In this document: piece after piece, positions 10,113 to 22,939 of the stretch | Numbering within the stretch: position 1 is the first letter of the stretch | Layout of the letters: every line of letters begins with the position of its first letter | DNA from: Prostheceraeus crozeri | Lineage: Eukaryota > Platyhelminthes > Polycladida > Euryleptidae | Direction: 5' to 3' | Length of the DNA stretch: 64,000 nucleotides | Assembly: GCA_907163375.1 (NCBI GenBank) | Contig: CAJQUW010015462.1 | Span: 62,001 to 126,000 of the forward strand | Translations under genes and position numbers: made by a program | Notes under the pieces: generated by a model | Databases searched by the model: none | What the model was told of the DNA's origin: nothing | Seen by the model: the letters and a program-made list of their open reading frames with translations, nothing else

Positions 10113-10298
10113 CTACCAGGATTCAGGGAGATCGAGAGTGCGTCTGAGGATATAAGCACTTCCCAGGAGAGCAGCCTTCTGTAATTGAGGTATATGATGA
10201 AGTCAGGGTACTTCTCTCAAGTATTTTGCGAGATTCTGGGTGTGGGCACCCAGTGCCCCAATGACTACAGGGATGACTTTCACCTTGATTACAGCATT
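10113..10298 (-). pseudogene. LINE reverse-transcriptase C-terminal fragment (VIGALG type)
   Basis: The minus-strand translation reads KVKVIPVVIGALGAHTQNL, then LQKAALLGSAYILRRTLDL and a stop after PESW, with one internal stop. The 'I-VIGALG ... Q+-ALLG-A-ILR+-L' pattern is the C-terminal tail seen in many LINE-type RT proteins. A related fragment lies at 32417-32588 on the plus strand. Only the last ~60 codons remain, as expected of a 5'-truncated LINE. Confidence 0.75.
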
Positions 10299-10780
10299 GA
10301 TTACATTTCGGGTGTGACAAAATCAATGGCGGCATCCGTTTCTTTAGAATCACTGAGCTTCACGCCATAAATAGCATTTCAACATTTGAATTTGCAATTT
10401 TTAAATAAATCCGTTTCTCTGGCAATAGTGAGACTGAGCATTAGCGAAAGCTTTCAGACTACCAGTTTTGACATGAAGTGTGTTATTGAGATAAATTTGC
10501 ATCATATGAGAGAAATCTGGAAATTGAATTGAAATTTGCTGTCTGAATAGGCCTAAAACTCAAACGAATCACTTGGGATTCATTAAATTCTCTCAAATTA
10601 TTCAAGGTGCGAACGCCATTTTTCAAGCCATCTTCATCGACAGCTGATGATGACTTCATACATATGTACAAGGTGGCCATAAAGTCGCGCACCCAAGCTT
10701 TCTGACTATATATCCAGGCTATAAGATTGCATCAACGCCGACACTTTAGAACATTTTATTATCTTCGCACGTGCACTCTA
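10299..10780. other. non-coding stretch
   Basis: No gene. 10670-10692 (GGCCATAAAGTCGCGCAC) looks like the end of a mariner-like element of the type that ends in '...AAAGT...GCGCAC', but no partner terminus was found. Confidence 0.35.
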
Positions 10781-11385
10781 AGTCTGGCAGCCGGAACGAG
10801 TTTCTGCAGGGAACGAGGCCGAAGATGAGACTTTCACAGAATGGTGTTCAAGCTTGCCTACTACGAATATGCGCGTCTGCCGAGTTCTACCTAGCACCAT
10901 TTCATGTCAAGCAGAATCAAAGAATACACTTGTTAATACAATGGGAAACAGATTGAGGTTTTCGGTATGCAATGAGATATTCTATCTTTTCTCTGATTAA
11001 ACGAAAATACGAAGCCCAAAGTCCTAATCTTTGACATGAAATGTCTTCAGGTTATTTCCTGTGTTTTTATGATGCTTCTGATTGACGATGTATGTGAGAA
11101 TGTGGTTAAATGTGAATTAAATTGCTCAAAATTCTTGTGTTAGCCGACATCAGGAGGCTTCTCAAATCCACATGTGTCTAGCTTTATAGACAGGGGTGCA
11201 TGAACATTATACTATAGGTCCTAAAGACAATCCGTATCAAAATTCTGACTCTTGGCTTAGCATTTTTCACTTAATCAGAGAAAACATACAACATTTCTTA
11301 TTTACCAAGAACTCCAATCTGCGTCTCATTGTGTTAATCTGTGTTTTGCTTTGATCGTGTCTGACAAGAAGGGGAGCAAGATAGA
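10781..11385. mobile_element. foldback element, copy A (right arm truncated)
   Basis: Homologous throughout to 44078-44790. It begins AGTCTGGCAGCC, then GAGTTTCTGCAGGGAACGAG and ACTTTCACAGAATG. The middle contains GATGTATGTGAGAATG and GACAGGGGTGCATGAACA. The two halves are inverse to each other (TCTCTGATTAAACGAAAA versus the inverse at ~11268-11287). The distal right arm stops at TCTGACAAGAAGGGGAGCAAG and abuts LINE sequence. Non-coding. Confidence 0.8.
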
Positions 11386-12000
11386 AAACAGGCTAAATCA
11401 TTAATGAACATGACGAAGAGCAAAGGGCCGGGCACTGATCCTTGTGTAACTCCACTATCAACTCTTTTAAATGAGTGGAAATATAATTGACAACGACTCG
11501 CTGAATTCTGCTAGTCAGAACTGACAAGAAATGAAGCGGCAAGTGTACGAGTATGAAGCTGATCACTGTTGGTCAATGCTTTCTGAAGGGATAGGTGACT
11601 GCTTTTATCGAATGCCTTCTGGAAGTCAATGGCCAATATACGGCAGAAATGGGATCTGTTGGTATTAAAGTGATTCGGACAATGTAAGTGGAAAGATACC
11701 CTAAAGGATAAATCCTAATAGACAGGAATCGAAAAGGTTAGATGCTGAAGGTAAAATAACCAAGTTTCTAGCAAGTTGTTCGAGAATCTTGTTGAAGAAG
11801 GTAAAGCAGAGATCGGCCTGATATTTGAGTTGCTTTTCGGAAGAGAAATGACACCTACTAATTTTCAGCACAAAGCACAAAGGAAATTTAGCGGATGCAA
11901 AGCAACGATTGAAAATGTTGGTCAAGTGCGGTGGGGGGAATCTCAATTAAGAATCAATTCTTCGCTGATGTTGGTGCATTTGGAACCTTTTCCAAACTGA
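11386..12000 (-). pseudogene. decayed LINE reverse transcriptase, antisense
   Basis: The minus-strand reading recovers, in order, LTNIFNRCFASAKFPL, an FFNKILEQL segment ('F-KILE+L' of the RT fingers), motif A AIDFQKAFDKSSHL (~11641-11600) and motif B GVTQGSVPGPLLFVMFIND (~11451-11395). Several frameshifts and stops interrupt it. The motif-C YxDD part is missing because the foldback element or a deletion begins at ~11385. The motif spelling is CR1/Jockey-like and differs from the 5.2-8.5 kb LINE, so this is another family or an old copy. Confidence 0.8.
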
Positions 12001-14342
12001 CATTTCCATGCTGGATTATTATCAAAATCCTATAATCATGAGACACCTTTGCAATAGATATCTAAAGATGAGCATTTGCAATTAAGTCTTAAATACAGTT
12101 AGTATGCATAAGCTCTTTTGTGATGAACACGCAGTTTCTATCCTACTTGGATGTGTAGGCCTATCCACATGCGCTTGAAATAAATTGCATTGCTTTATGT
12201 TGCAAGTGTTTGAAAGCCTGTTTTGCATAATTTGTACTATGCAAATGCACTATGTATTTCAAATGTATAAATTTAGGGTATTTCAATAAATGTTTTATTG
12301 CATTGGCACGTCAATCAAAAATCTTTGAATAAGTTTTGTAGGAGGTGTATGCGTGCACTTCGAGAGAGGTGAGTAGCTTACAGGCTGGAACAGCTCTGTT
12401 GAAATTGCATCCTTTCAAATCGCTAAATGATGAGTTTTAATGAGTTTTGAATGAGAAGCTCATTCCGTTTTTTCTCATGTAAAAACCCTGTAAAACCTTG
12501 GTTCAAAGGCATTGGAAAATATGAAAACGCGTGAAAGTCAAAATAGTGAGTCTAGCACAGCGTCTAGTCCCTTATCCCCCTGATAGATTGATAGCAAAAC
12601 CCCGGTAGTGCTTAAGGAAATCGCAAATCTTGCCAATCTACGTATATCAACTGACAGAGAGAGAGAGAGAGATTCAAGTTTTAAATAATGATTAAAATGC
12701 CTTACTAGTTTACTTCGTTATCAAACGTTGTCATACCCTACTTGAACTGTGTCTGAGATATTCCCGTGTTTCATTTCTTGTAAAGGAGAAATATGATGTG
12801 CAAAATACCTGCGATTTTCTCAAATTACTCAAGAATACTGAAGTTACATGCTTATGCTTACTTTAAGCGCAATGATAGAAGAAAAGAGAGGAAAATCAAC
12901 CCTTCATATTCCCTCAAATGCCTGGAAAAACGGGGAATATAATGTGATAGCTCATTCTTCTCTGAATATTCTAATGAGATAAACATTCCTTATTACACAT
13001 TTCACAGATACAAAGAACTTCATTTTAATTGCAGTTGCTTCAATCATTAGACATAACTATTGATCGATAGAGGAAAATGACTTCTTCTATTATGAAATCT
13101 CTTCTGTTATGAAGAATCAGCACAATGGAGGAGAAAAGAATGAAAATAACAACTCAGCTTGCATCTAGGTACTTCTGGAGAAGACAGTGAATAACAAATG
13201 GCTGTCTTAAAATGTATTCCAGATTGAGCAGCGACAGAAACATTCTTTGATCTCGATTATTCTTCATCATGCAAAGTGTTTCTTCCATCGATGTTAAGAT
13301 GACATTAATTATTGAATTCAATTACAAGATATCTGACGTTTCATTCCGGAGTACATAATGAAACTGTAAAGTCCTCGATTTATTCTTCGCATTACAAGAG
13401 AAAGCATGACTAATGATAGGCGAGACAGACATCAGTGGTGACATTCATGTGAAGAGGTATCAAAGAAGACAATTTTATGACTACATTGACTCAAAATTTA
13501 TAACCTTTTAATAATAGTTAATAAAACTTCCATGTATATATCGAATGGCTGCATCATGCAACAGTTGTCTTGTTAGTTATGTGTCGGAAACAAACATTAC
13601 GTTCCATTAATGTATTTTTTCACCACACAACCTATAGGTTTTCACCTCGGAACAGGTCTCATTATTTTTGTAGGATCTGACTCATGTATAAAATTGTATG
13701 CTTCAAAATTGTTGCTAAAAAATTACAAGAATTTCTCACTAATTCTATAGAAGCGCGCGCTCACTCTAGCACCATAACGATAGCGATAGCACTAACCATA
13801 ACGATAAATTGAAATAAATTCACTTTGTATGACTGTGTAACATAGCTGCTCTGCATATCAGCCCGGTCGTCGGGATCACTACTAGAACGATCTTTCTTCA
13901 GAAGCAGATGCTGAATAGGCCTGTCTTACATATTGAAACACTTCAGTGAAATCCATAAATAATGTTCCGAAGATAGTTTGAGGTTTCAAATGTTGAAACT
14001 TCTGAAGTAGACGCAGTATTGTACATTAAAAATTCAATCTTTTGTAAGATATCCAGCAATGGACAATAATACCGTAATTTCTGAAGGAATAAACTAATCA
14101 CACAAAGCTTTCAAACGAAAGCTTTCTAATAACAATCACCTGTGGTTGTTGACCAATGTCTTGAAATACACAAATATCTTCTTGGACAATGAATAAAAAA
14201 AATAATAAAGGACAAATTTGTTTTGTGGGATTGATGAAAACTACGTCGATCTTTCATTATGAAATAAAATCATCTGAGAAGGAGCGATAGCAAACAATAC
14301 TTTGCACCACTAACATTAAATTACTGTACATTATCTTTGCAG
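12001..14342. other. long non-coding stretch, probably intron/intergenic
   Basis: No ORF over 60 codons with recognisable content. It holds a (GA)n run at about 12654-12672 and otherwise unstructured AT-rich sequence. Confidence 0.5.
12654..12672 (+). repeat. (GA)n microsatellite
   Basis: Uninterrupted GA dinucleotide run of about nine units. Confidence 0.9.
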
Positions 14343-14344
14343 TA

Positions 14345-15588
14345 CAGTAAGTCCCCGAATAACGAACGGGATGCGTTCCAGGACCTTGTTCGTTATTGGA
14401 ATTTGTTCTTTATTCGAGACGTGCATGCCAAACTGTCTATATCAACTATTAGTGCCCACCTCTGAAATTGTAGCATCTCCTCGCAACTTGACACAAAATA
14501 AAAAGCAAATTTTCGATTAAAAATTGTTTATTTTAAAGTCATTGCCACATCAAAACTATTTTTTCTCGGTGCTTTCTCAAACAGCACATGTACTCTACGT
14601 GAACTTCACAAACTAGTATTAACTAGTAGGCATTTAACTAGTATAACTAGCGGAGGCTGGAGTCTCCCCATCAGAACTGATGACATAAGTTGGGTCAATT
14701 TCACACGTGGCGCTGGTAGCAGATGTAGTAGCACTAGAGCTCCTTGTAGATGGTTTGAAGAATGAAGCTATTGACAGCTGCTTTGTGATCCCCTTCTTCT
14801 CCTTGTAGAGTTGCGTGTAGGGAGCAAGAAGCTCTTGATGGCTAGTGGAAAATTGATGGAAGCGAGCTACATCTGGGTCATTGTGTTCAAGGAGACCAAG
14901 GCCCTTCTCAAACAATGCAAACGCCTCCGAAAAAACCTTTCTTGTCAGTCCCTTGTGCTCGACATTCCCCAGCTGCTGTACTTCTTCTTCTTCTTCCTGC
15001 TTTTTCCTCTGTTCCTCAAACTCAAGAAGATCTTCGTTGGACAGTTCATCTGCATGGGCATCGAGGAGCCCGCGGACATCCCCTTCATCAATGTCCAGCT
15101 GGAGATCGTTGTCCAAGGAGACCACATTTCTGACGACTGACTGAATCTCCTCCTCAAACTCTGATGCGTCGCTAACAACAGTAGGGAGCAGCTTGTGCCA
15201 CACAGCACTCAGGGTAGAGTCAGAGACCTCTGCCCAAGAGGCACCAATATTCCTCACGGCCTTCAAGATGTCGTACTTCTTCCACCACTGTCGAAGTGCT
15301 ATGCCACGGGTCTCGGTCTGCTGCACTGCTTGGCTGAACGTTTGGCGGAGATAGTTCTTTTTGAAAGTCGCAATTGCCCCTTGATCCATAGGTTGAAGGA
15401 TTGCAGTCGTGTTGGGCGGCAAATACATCACCCTAACGTCTGCATGAAGGTCGTCTAGAAACTCAGGGTGGAAACTAGCGAAGTGAAGAGCAGGAGATAA
15501 CCGAATCAGAGAAATTAAGACTTTCAGAATCGTTGTTCGCTATTCGAATTGTTCGTTGCTCGAATGTTCGTTATTCGAGGACTTACTG
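14345..15588 (-). mobile_element. Tigger/pogo DNA transposon, internally deleted copy
   Basis: Terminal inverted repeats begin CAGTAAGTCCCCGAATAACG on the left and CAGTAAGTCCTCGAATAACG on the right (inverse strand). Each is followed outward by TA, the Tc1/mariner/pogo target duplication. The right end also carries two extra degenerate TTCG-type repeats inside the terminus. Total length is 1.24 kb against about 2-3 kb for full elements. Only the 3' half of the transposase remains, so the copy is non-autonomous. Confidence 0.92.
14634..15505 (-). pseudogene. Tigger-type (TIGD-like) transposase, C-terminal half only
   Basis: The minus-strand frame reads ASFHPEFLDD, ADVRVMYLPPNTTAILQPMDQG, FKKNYLRQ, then KKYDILKAVRNIGASWAEV, an acidic linker with a Glu run (EEEEE), and a Ser/Thr-rich tail ending at 14634. 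LPPNTTAILQPMDQGAI is the signature around the last catalytic region of pogo/Tigger DDE domains. The N-terminal CENPB-type DNA-binding region and the first catalytic Asp are absent because of the internal deletion near 15505. The frame remaining is open (265 codons from the first ATG), so the deletion is not old. No host domestication can be argued from this copy. Confidence 0.9.
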
Positions 15589-18500
15589 TAATTTATAATA
15601 CTTCTTGATACTTATAGTGTTTTATAGCACTTGGGCTGCCAGTGCCACAATTATGACCATGCTAATTTCATGATTCTATTGCTTGTCGATAAAAGCTAGA
15701 ATTCATTTTGAGAGTTATTACTCATGTGCATGCGAGGAGAAAGTTTTGCAACTTGCAAGAATCAACAATTATGGTGTCCTTCATAGTTCAATTCTTTATT
15801 CAATTTCGCGTTTAATTTCTAGGTAAAGATCCTTACAGATTGTCTATACTACTATGTTAAAGTTTGGCATACAAACAAGTAAAACATGAAGAAATAGTCT
15901 ATTAAATTTTTCTACATGAACCAAATTCAAACGAGTATTATATATAAAGGATAATATGCTGCATGCTGGAGAATTTTGTTTCTCGAAATGTGAAGAAAAA
16001 CTTCTGGCCATTTGGGTGAAGAAATTTGACGCTATCTGCTTCTCCTATTCTAATGGTCAGATTTTGATCAGCCAAATGTGGCATCAATGGTAAACGATAT
16101 TTGTATTGCAATGATTGCAATATATTTTGAAGTTTCATACATCAGGTCGTTGAATTAAATTGTCTTTTAATTAGTAGTTGAATAATTCATATAGAGCAAG
16201 CAGTAAGCGTGAGTTGCATGATGTGTAGGTTACTAAGTGTGATTACTGAACATTTGTCAGATGTACATGCATATTTAACTTCACCTTCATTTTACATCAC
16301 TACATGAGTTGAAAATGAGAATTGTGATCATAATAATACGCATAATAATAAAAATGATAGTTATGAGAATCAAGTCTATCAAAAATCATGTAGAATTACA
16401 AAATAACTAGATTAATGTTAAATATGTAGGGATGAGAATAAATGAAGTTTACAGAAACGTAAGTACATTTAGCAGACGTAACTTGACCAGCATACCTATA
16501 GACATGGTGTGTGAGTTTTTAGAGATACTTATGTAACGGATGTAAGTTGAACTGCATTAATGGATTACTCGGCTTCTGATGATCATGATGGCCTAAGAGG
16601 AGGCCGAAATTAATAAAGCATAAAAAATTATTGTCATCTTGTCTACCTGGTTTCTTAACAAAAACTTAAGAGAATGCACTAGAGGACTTAAAACATGTAT
16701 ACCGTAGAATGAAGTCTCCCAAAAATGTGGCATTCAATTAAAAACACACGACTTAAACCATATATAAACAAATCTGTTGATCACTTCATATCATGCGAAA
16801 ACAGCCACCAAAAATGATAAAATGTAGCAATAATCTCACAATCTTGGACTCTGATTTTTCGATCTTGGGTCTAGGGAGCCTACCAAGATTTTGCCCAAGA
16901 TATTGGGTAGGCCTGTCAAACCGAAGATGCTACCCAACCTTGCTGTAGGTCAATAATTGCAATTGATCGGTTTCAGTAAACTGATCGCTGCTATGAAAAA
17001 CTCCAATTAATTGACTGCTTTGGTTAAATGATTGCAAGTAATGGATTAGTGTCATCAAATAGCGTAGGTCAATTGACTGCCCGATTAAAAAATACATCAG
17101 AATTATACATAAACTAGCGATTCAAAATTGCCTGGTCGATGGTAACTTATTTACAAAATGACCACAATATTCTGAAAGAACCAATAAAAGGCAAAATCAG
17201 TGAAACAAAGCTGAAAGAAACTGCACGTCCTCCCGCCACGGGAAAAACAGACTACAATTGTATAGCGAAGACTTTAATCTATCCTTCTCCTTCCCCCAGT
17301 TATAATTCAACTTTTCATCTCTAATAAGATTCAAACTAGGGATTTAATGGTAGGATATCGAAGCTTGTGACTTCTAGGAGAACGTATTAAGTTCACACTC
17401 ACATCTCTGCTGCTGCGTTTAAACTGCTGGCATGCTTCCTAGAGGAATTACTAGCCTCGCCTCTCTTCTTCCTAGGGGCAAATTAAGTTTTAGTGGTCCT
17501 CTGATTTGCACTTCTTTCCGATCAGCAATTTAGATTGGGGGTACGGCATGTCAGAGCACACGTCAACACTCAGCATCGTAAGGAAAACATCGCACCTTCA
17601 CTAACTTTTTGCGGTACAACTTAGAATATTTTCTTTTCTCTAACCGATAATTGCCAAGATTTTAGAACATTACAACACCTGAAATTGTTATGCTGTATAA
17701 GCTGTTTAGTATCTCTCCCCTACAAAACTCATAAAACTCTTCTTTATGTTCGGCTATCTAATCATCTATTGCTTTTCATTCGCGTCTTTCAGCAAATAAT
17801 TATCAGCATAGTTGCATGTATGATGCACGAGCTTGTGCCTAGGTTAATCACGTCTAATTAAGAATATGGATTCATGTATTTCATGAATGTCTACTAAATC
17901 CAGTTCTCTAAAAACTGGTTTTCAACTATTATGCGACTTGCAAAACTGTATAGTCTATTATATGAACATCAAAGTCAAAAATGCTACATAAATGATCAGT
18001 TCATTCAAATGGTAATAATAAATGAGTTACAATAGATTAATTGGCATCGCAACTTGATTGATTCCTTCAGAGATTAAAATTAATTTGTTGCTTAGCCCAA
18101 TTTTATTCCAATTTATCTTTGAAAACCCCCAATACCAGACAGTCATTGAATTGTCAGCGAAGTCGGGCAGCAAGGCCTTACCAGAGCCGGCATTTCTTGT
18201 CGTTCACTAATCCTTTGCGACCTTAACTGCTTTTGGCTCATTCCAGAAACTATCTGATGTGATTATGCACATGAATGATACCTGCAATAACAAGAATGCT
18301 CTAACAGCTAAATAACGTTTATAAAATAGAAGTGATCCGATGGTCAGGCAGATCAGTATCATAAAAACAATGTTCCTCCGACTTCTGCTTATTTACCTTT
18401 TGGTTTTATCACAACTTCACTTCAACTTTGAATTCCATTAAGAATCACTCTCTATCCAAGCGGGTGCCCGCACTAACTTGTGATTGTTGTCGACTTTATT

Positions 18501-18707
18501 CCCAACGGTTATCTGACCTGTCTTCCATGTAAAGTTCCCTGTGACAGCTGTTATTTCTCTGTCGCAACTTGCTACTAGACAGATGCTTAGGTATTCTGTC
18601 AAAGTCGACAGTTACTAGAATTTACAAACATTGCATAATCATTGTTGACTTATTGAGACAAAATATTTCAGACCAATTGTGAAGGTGTTTTATGATATTT
18701 TGAATAG
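15589..18707. other. non-coding stretch, inferred intron
   Basis: AT-rich, with stops in all frames. Short curiosities are a GGCCTAAGAGGAGGCC near-palindrome at about 16591-16606 and GATCTTGGG-type words around 16860-16920. No gene or transposon recognised. Confidence 0.45.
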
Positions 18708-18857
18708 ATTCTTCTGAACACAGTGATCATTCAAATATGATTGGCATTCAAACGGGATCTGTGAATATAAACAGAGGTCGACCATCAATGTTTCGTCGAA
18801 TGTCTGGAAGATTTGCTGGAGTTCGACAAAGTATTCGCAAAATAGTTCTCAGAAAAC
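18708..18857 (+). CDS. candidate internal exon of unidentified host gene (phase 1-1)
   Basis: An AG acceptor ends at 18707 after a T-rich stretch, and a strong GTAAGT donor starts at 18858. The 150-nt exon leaves 2 nt, then 49 codons, then 1 nt, so it can be included or skipped without changing frame. It encodes a Ser/His-rich start (SSEHSDHSNM), then TGSVNINRGRPSMFRRMSG, then a strongly basic stretch RFAGVRQSIRKIVLRK with an amphipathic look. Codon content and GC are higher than in the surroundings. It is not recognised as a known family. The basic serine-containing segment suggests a phosphorylatable, membrane- or partner-binding N-terminal region, which is inference. Downstream it could join the exon at 57806 in frame. 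The antisense strand is also open here, but without splice signals. Confidence 0.5.
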
Positions 18858-20595
18858 GTAAGTTGAAAAAAGTGATGGAAACTATTTTTTTCGGACTGTG
18901 GCCCACAGGCCTGAGCACGGTCGTTGAAAATTTGTCTTTATTGTTGACTAAAAGAAATATTAATTTTATCACAATCGATAAGTTGTAAATTCGAATTCCG
19001 AAAATCAATTTGACAAGTTGCATTCATTGTGGGCATGCGCACTTCAAAATAAGGTCTTTATGTCTATTGATGTTGAAATGAAAGACTTACGATTGGTTGA
19101 TTTAAAAATTTAAAAACAGAAAATTATTCAATTTGTTTTCAATTTGAAGACGTATTAAACATTTTGATCGTTTATTTATTATAGCTTCATGAACAAGTAT
19201 AGACCTTTCCTATTCTACACGACTACTTAGATTACATTAAAACATATTTTTTCTGGAACCTGCTGGTATATGAATCTTTTCTAATTTAGGTACAGGTTAT
19301 ATTTATAGGCGGCTTGCAAAAACAAATTTTTGGCTTTACGACTTAACCGCTTCGATTTTTTGATGATGAAATAAACACAATTATGTACATTGATGATGAG
19401 ACGGAAATGACATGACATCGTAATCAAACAATGCCATGACAACAGTGCCTAAAAAAGCGGTTTCCAGTGGCTGAGATTTGCTGTGTTACGGTAACTTGTC
19501 TGTGTACAGTACTTTGTAAAGATTCATGATCATTGTTATTTCTTTTTGAATATAATCAATTTAATAAGTATTAAGTATTGCATGCTTCAGGAATTACATT
19601 CTTCTTAAGAGTTATGACTGAAAGACATGTACCTGAACAAGCAGATAAAATAGCTATTGACAAACAGGTAGTTTCCACCGTAGTTCTACAAACTTAGCAA
19701 AAACGGAGAGTCGGATTTTTATTGTTCCAATTATTGCAATTATTCCCATTATTCCAATTTATTGCAAGCCAAATGCACAAACACATATTTAAGTGTCACA
19801 GCCACTTCTTTTCAGCTGTTTGGAAGCCGCATTGAACTTTTGTGAGACAAATTTTTGAGTTGTAGATGCGGCAGTGAACGTGGGATGCTGTAAACAAAGT
19901 AAAATATTCTATTGAAATATCAAGAATTAAAGTGGGAGCGGTTAGTGAAATTATGTGACTACTGATGTTTGCGGGTCCAGAATTACATACAAGTTCCTTG
20001 CCACGGGATGGGGTCAATGCGCCACTCTGCCACAATTATCCGACCCGCTCACAACTGTGGGATTTAGGACAGATCAATGAATGCCAGGGTCGCTGATGAA
20101 AAGTTTGAAATAAAAATTAATTTGCATGTACTTTGCTCAACAAGGCAGCAAGTACCCCTGATCTGTCCCACAAATGAAATGTGGTAATTGCATATAGGCA
20201 TATACATGCCTAGGGTATAATCGCGCATCAAAGCCATTTAGAAAAAGATAGTGTCAAGAGTTGAAACTGGTCGACCAGTTGCGAAGTTGCCTGTCATCAG
20301 CCCAGCTTCTCCAAAAATGAAACTGGTCGGTCGACAATATTGCGAACTCATTGTATTTACGAGCATCTTATTCTATTTTTTAGTATGACTGATGACAGGT
20401 TGTATCGTAATCACTTATTGTAATCAAATTGCTTTTTCTGATTTTATTCTTATTTTGCCGGGCCATGATTTCTTAATTTGCGCACATGTACACGCGCACA
20501 CAACCAGTGCAGTAGGCAATGAGGAGTGGGGTGGCAGTTTCTCCTTTAATTTCTATGAACAGGTCAAAATGCTCACTAACGTTACAATCGTTTCG
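18858..20595. other. non-coding stretch, inferred intron
   Basis: No gene. It contains AAGTGTCACAGCCACT at about 19790-19805, which also occurs in the arms of the inverted repeat at 51.8 kb, and a perfect 12-bp palindrome CTGGTCGACCAG near 20268. Confidence 0.45.
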
Positions 20596-21177
20596 CAGAT
20601 TTTGTTCAAGCAAGCATGATATTAAAAGCTTCATATTGCAAGGCATTGAAATTCGGGTGGAAAATACAGCAAATGGTGGAAATTACCTTATTATCAAGAA
20701 AATTGACAACATTTTTCGAGGCCTAATGATTCTCTTTGGCGATCATTAAGAGATCGATTTTCAGAATGTTCATTAGGCCTTCTAAAGACTTATCTTGCAG
20801 ATCGATTAACTTTGAACTTTATCATGCGATACATCCGATATTCATGGAATTTATCTGGTTTTAAGCGGCTATTTAGAGCGTCACGATGGTGGCTTTGCTA
20901 AAAATTCAACACATTATGCGCATGTACGGGCATACGGCTTTCATTAACAGCTGATTCATGTCAACTATCTTTTATCAAATCTGTGATACATGCCCGAGTG
21001 CAAGCACATAGAAATTAATGAGCTAGAACTCTCGAAACTCTAGAAAGAAATGAAGATTATGCGAATACAGAGGAAATGTAAATTCATGCCATGCATAATG
21101 GTGGCACAAAAATCACACACATTTTCTATTCGATGCACTTGACAACGCCTGCATCATCGGGTTAAGACATTGAAAAA
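20596..21177. other. non-coding stretch with diverged duplication of 21590-21660
   Basis: About 20608-20680 (CAAGCATGATATTAAAAGC...TTGCAAGGCATTGAAA) resembles 21598-21660 on the other side of the MITE. A stem AGGCCTAATGA/TCATTAGGCCT flanks about 40 bases near 20720-20780. Confidence 0.4.
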
Positions 21178-21589
21178 AAATTGTTTTTCTGAAGTTGACT
21201 AGAAAAGAAATTGACTCAAGGTCGCGGCACTGCCGGGGAACTAAGTTCAGGCAAGAGCCACCAATGAAAACCCTTTAATTAAACATGTGACTGATTCTAA
21301 CCAATGATGCAATCGTTGACAAGTGTATTTAACTGGAAATGCGTGCGATTTTTGTGCCACTATTGTGTATAGCTTAATGATAAACTTCGATTCTGGAGGT
21401 TTTATTGTTATCCTTTTCTATGGGTTAGAAAGAGTTGCATGTGTGAAGCTACTGTTTTGATATTCTAAGATTTTCATTGGTCATTGATTCTCTAACTTAA
21501 ATCCTCCGGCTGTGCCGCGACTTTAAGTTAATTTCCATTCTTCCATCTATCTATCTATTTTCAACTTCAGATTAACAATTTACTTCTAT
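21178..21589. mobile_element. MITE with long terminal inverted repeats ('GGTCGCGGCAC' family)
   Basis: The left end AAATTGTTTTTCTGAAGTTG and the right end, read inversely, AAATTGTTAATCTGAAGTTG begin arms of roughly 70-90 bp. Both contain AA.GTCGCGGCAC.GCCGG. Length is about 0.41 kb with no coding potential. A truncated relative is at 8952-9190. The superfamily is undetermined: no convincing target duplication was found, and the left arm is better conserved than the right. Confidence 0.85.
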
Positions 21590-22939
21590 TAGCACGAACA
21601 AGCATGGTATTTGAAGCTTTGCATTGCACATCATTGAAAAATGAATGGAAAAGACAGAAACGGAGAGAAAAAACTTTGGTATCAATAAACAGTTATCGTG
21701 GCTACCTTTCCTGACCGCCTAAAATTTTCACTGGCTACACCTCTGTGCAAAGTACACACGCACTGCACATGTAGGTCCAATGTAGATCAAATAACATCTA
21801 GCCGTTGTTGAACGAGCGGTATTGTTCAGCAATTCTTTCCAATGTCGGGTTAGTTAATTTAGCCATTTGACAATAATCAGTTTCTCATTCCTTTAGATAC
21901 ATTATTTAAAAGGGAATTATCTTCCGTTGTCAATCATAGTTTCTTTGCCAGGTATTTATAAATGAAAGTTTTAATAATGCATCATTTCATGATTTATCGA
22001 AGTATGACGCTAGATTACCGGATGTTTTAAATGCATTAAATAGGAAATGCGTTGCTTCTGATGAGAGAGAAATCAGATCCAGCTTGTCATCACTGATTCT
22101 CCTATCAGCAGCCATTTTATGATAATGTCTTGTTGAGCAAGGATCCATATATTTTGTTTTTCATATAGAAATTAATACTGCCATTCATCATGATAACTTC
22201 TTACAAGTTACTGTTTTTCTTTGAGAGCGTCTACAAAAATTGTTCAGTAACGTAGACTGTTTTGGAATTCATTGTCACATCAATCAACAAATCCTATCTC
22301 GGTCTATAATCGTAATGCAGAGTTTTTGATATCTAATGTTTATCTCTTCTCAGACGAATGAGCTATGAGCCAAGAAATATTGGCTCAGCACATTTTTTTT
22401 GTATCTATTTGATACATCTACATCCGAGTGCAAATCAACTATCGTGCGAAGATTGGAGTTCGAACTTAGTGAATATGGATCCGCTTGTCAAATACATCTT
22501 CTTCATAACATTCGGTCCCGATTGTATGGACACGAAGCTTTCTTTGCATTCTCTCTTTGATTTTGTCCAGTCATCGCGTATAAGCTTAGTGCTTTTCCAG
22601 GTTCATGCGATTTCGCAAATCTCTGCAATTATAGTCATTACTAAACCAATAGAATCTCAGCCAACATCTTAACTCTGACATTGACATATCATTCACAAAA
22701 GAGATGAGAAAATATCTATCTCAACAGACCTTCCTCTTTGCAACTCATCCAATATACCCTGCATATATTGATATTATTAAAGTTTTCGTTGAGAGGTCAT
22801 TACGCAGAATTTCGCAATATCCTGAACATAATGAATTACCTAAAAATGGTGTTGCTGATTTAATGAAGAAATATTGCTTAAATTATTCAATTTACACGTA
22901 TTGTGGCAACGTCAGATGCCTGTGTAACGTATAGAAATA
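21590..22939. other. non-coding stretch, inferred intron
   Basis: No gene recognised. The open stretch at 22358-22672 has no family resemblance and no splice frame. Confidence 0.45.

Noticed and set aside
14811-15458. Several open frames on the plus strand
   Set aside because: They are antisense shadows of the Tigger transposase, driven by its Glu-rich linker.
22440-22465. tRNA T-loop (AGTTCGAAC)
   Set aside because: Flanking bases do not pair as a T stem, and no cloverleaf can be built.
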